Under the pieces are notes generated by a model that worked only from the letters and a program-made list of their open reading frames with translations, was not told the DNA's origin and did no database searches. Source: Luminiphilus sp. (GTDB taxonomy: Bacteria > Pseudomonadota > Gammaproteobacteria > Pseudomonadales > Halieaceae). From it: a DNA stretch of 5,871 nucleotides. The translations under genes and the position numbers were made by a program. The stretch lies in assembly GCA_024638905.1 (NCBI GenBank), contig JAHEJH010000126.1:1-5871 (forward strand), written 5' to 3'. Of this stretch, positions 5,871 to 5,871 are shown piece by piece; the stretch's first letter is position 1; the number at the start of each line of letters is the position of its first letter.

Positions 5871-5871
5871 T

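Overview
This window looks like the chromosome of a gammaproteobacterium. The evidence is a tesA homologue divergent from ybbA-ybbP (the arrangement known from Escherichia coli), a YgiQ-type N-terminus very close to the pseudomonad and enterobacterial forms, and a long-form malate dehydrogenase. G+C looks close to 60% by eye. A marine or soil lineage outside the Enterobacterales (for example Cellvibrionales-like) is plausible, but this is a guess. Nothing looks foreign: there is no insertion sequence, integrase, tRNA, rRNA, CRISPR array or obvious shift in composition.

Layout. Two divergent transcription units start from one shared point near 2045-2052. Leftward (minus strand) run tesA (periplasmic SGNH lysophospholipase/thioesterase), a six-helix voltage-gated K+ channel with a C-terminal four-cysteine zinc ribbon, and the first 173 codons of ygiQ (radical SAM family), which leaves the window at base 1. 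These three are joined by overlaps of 4 bp (GTGA) and 8 bp, so they form a translationally coupled operon. Rightward (plus strand) run ybbA (ABC ATPase) and ybbP (827-residue FtsX-type permease), also joined by a 4 bp GTGA overlap. ybbP converges on the 3' end of a malate dehydrogenase gene that enters from the right edge on the minus strand; only 8 bp separate the two stop codons.

The whole window is coding apart from those 8 bp, so there is no stretch of 300 bases without a gene and no conventional intergenic promoter or hairpin-plus-U terminator. The tesA and ybbA start codons overlap by 8 bp, so the ribosome-binding site and, by inference, the promoter of each gene lie inside the other gene.

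Functional reading. YbbA and YbbP form a MacB/LolCDE-like (type VII) ABC machine that uses cytoplasmic ATP hydrolysis to move periplasmic domains rather than to carry a solute through a pore. TesA is the probable periplasmic partner that hydrolyses acyl esters or lysolipids. The less expected part is that the tesA transcript also carries a K+ channel with a metal-binding tail and ygiQ. This links envelope lipid hydrolysis, membrane potential or K+ flux, and an uncharacterised radical SAM enzyme in one operon. No wholly new system is evident; the channel/tesA operon and the shared divergent start are the points most worth a second look.
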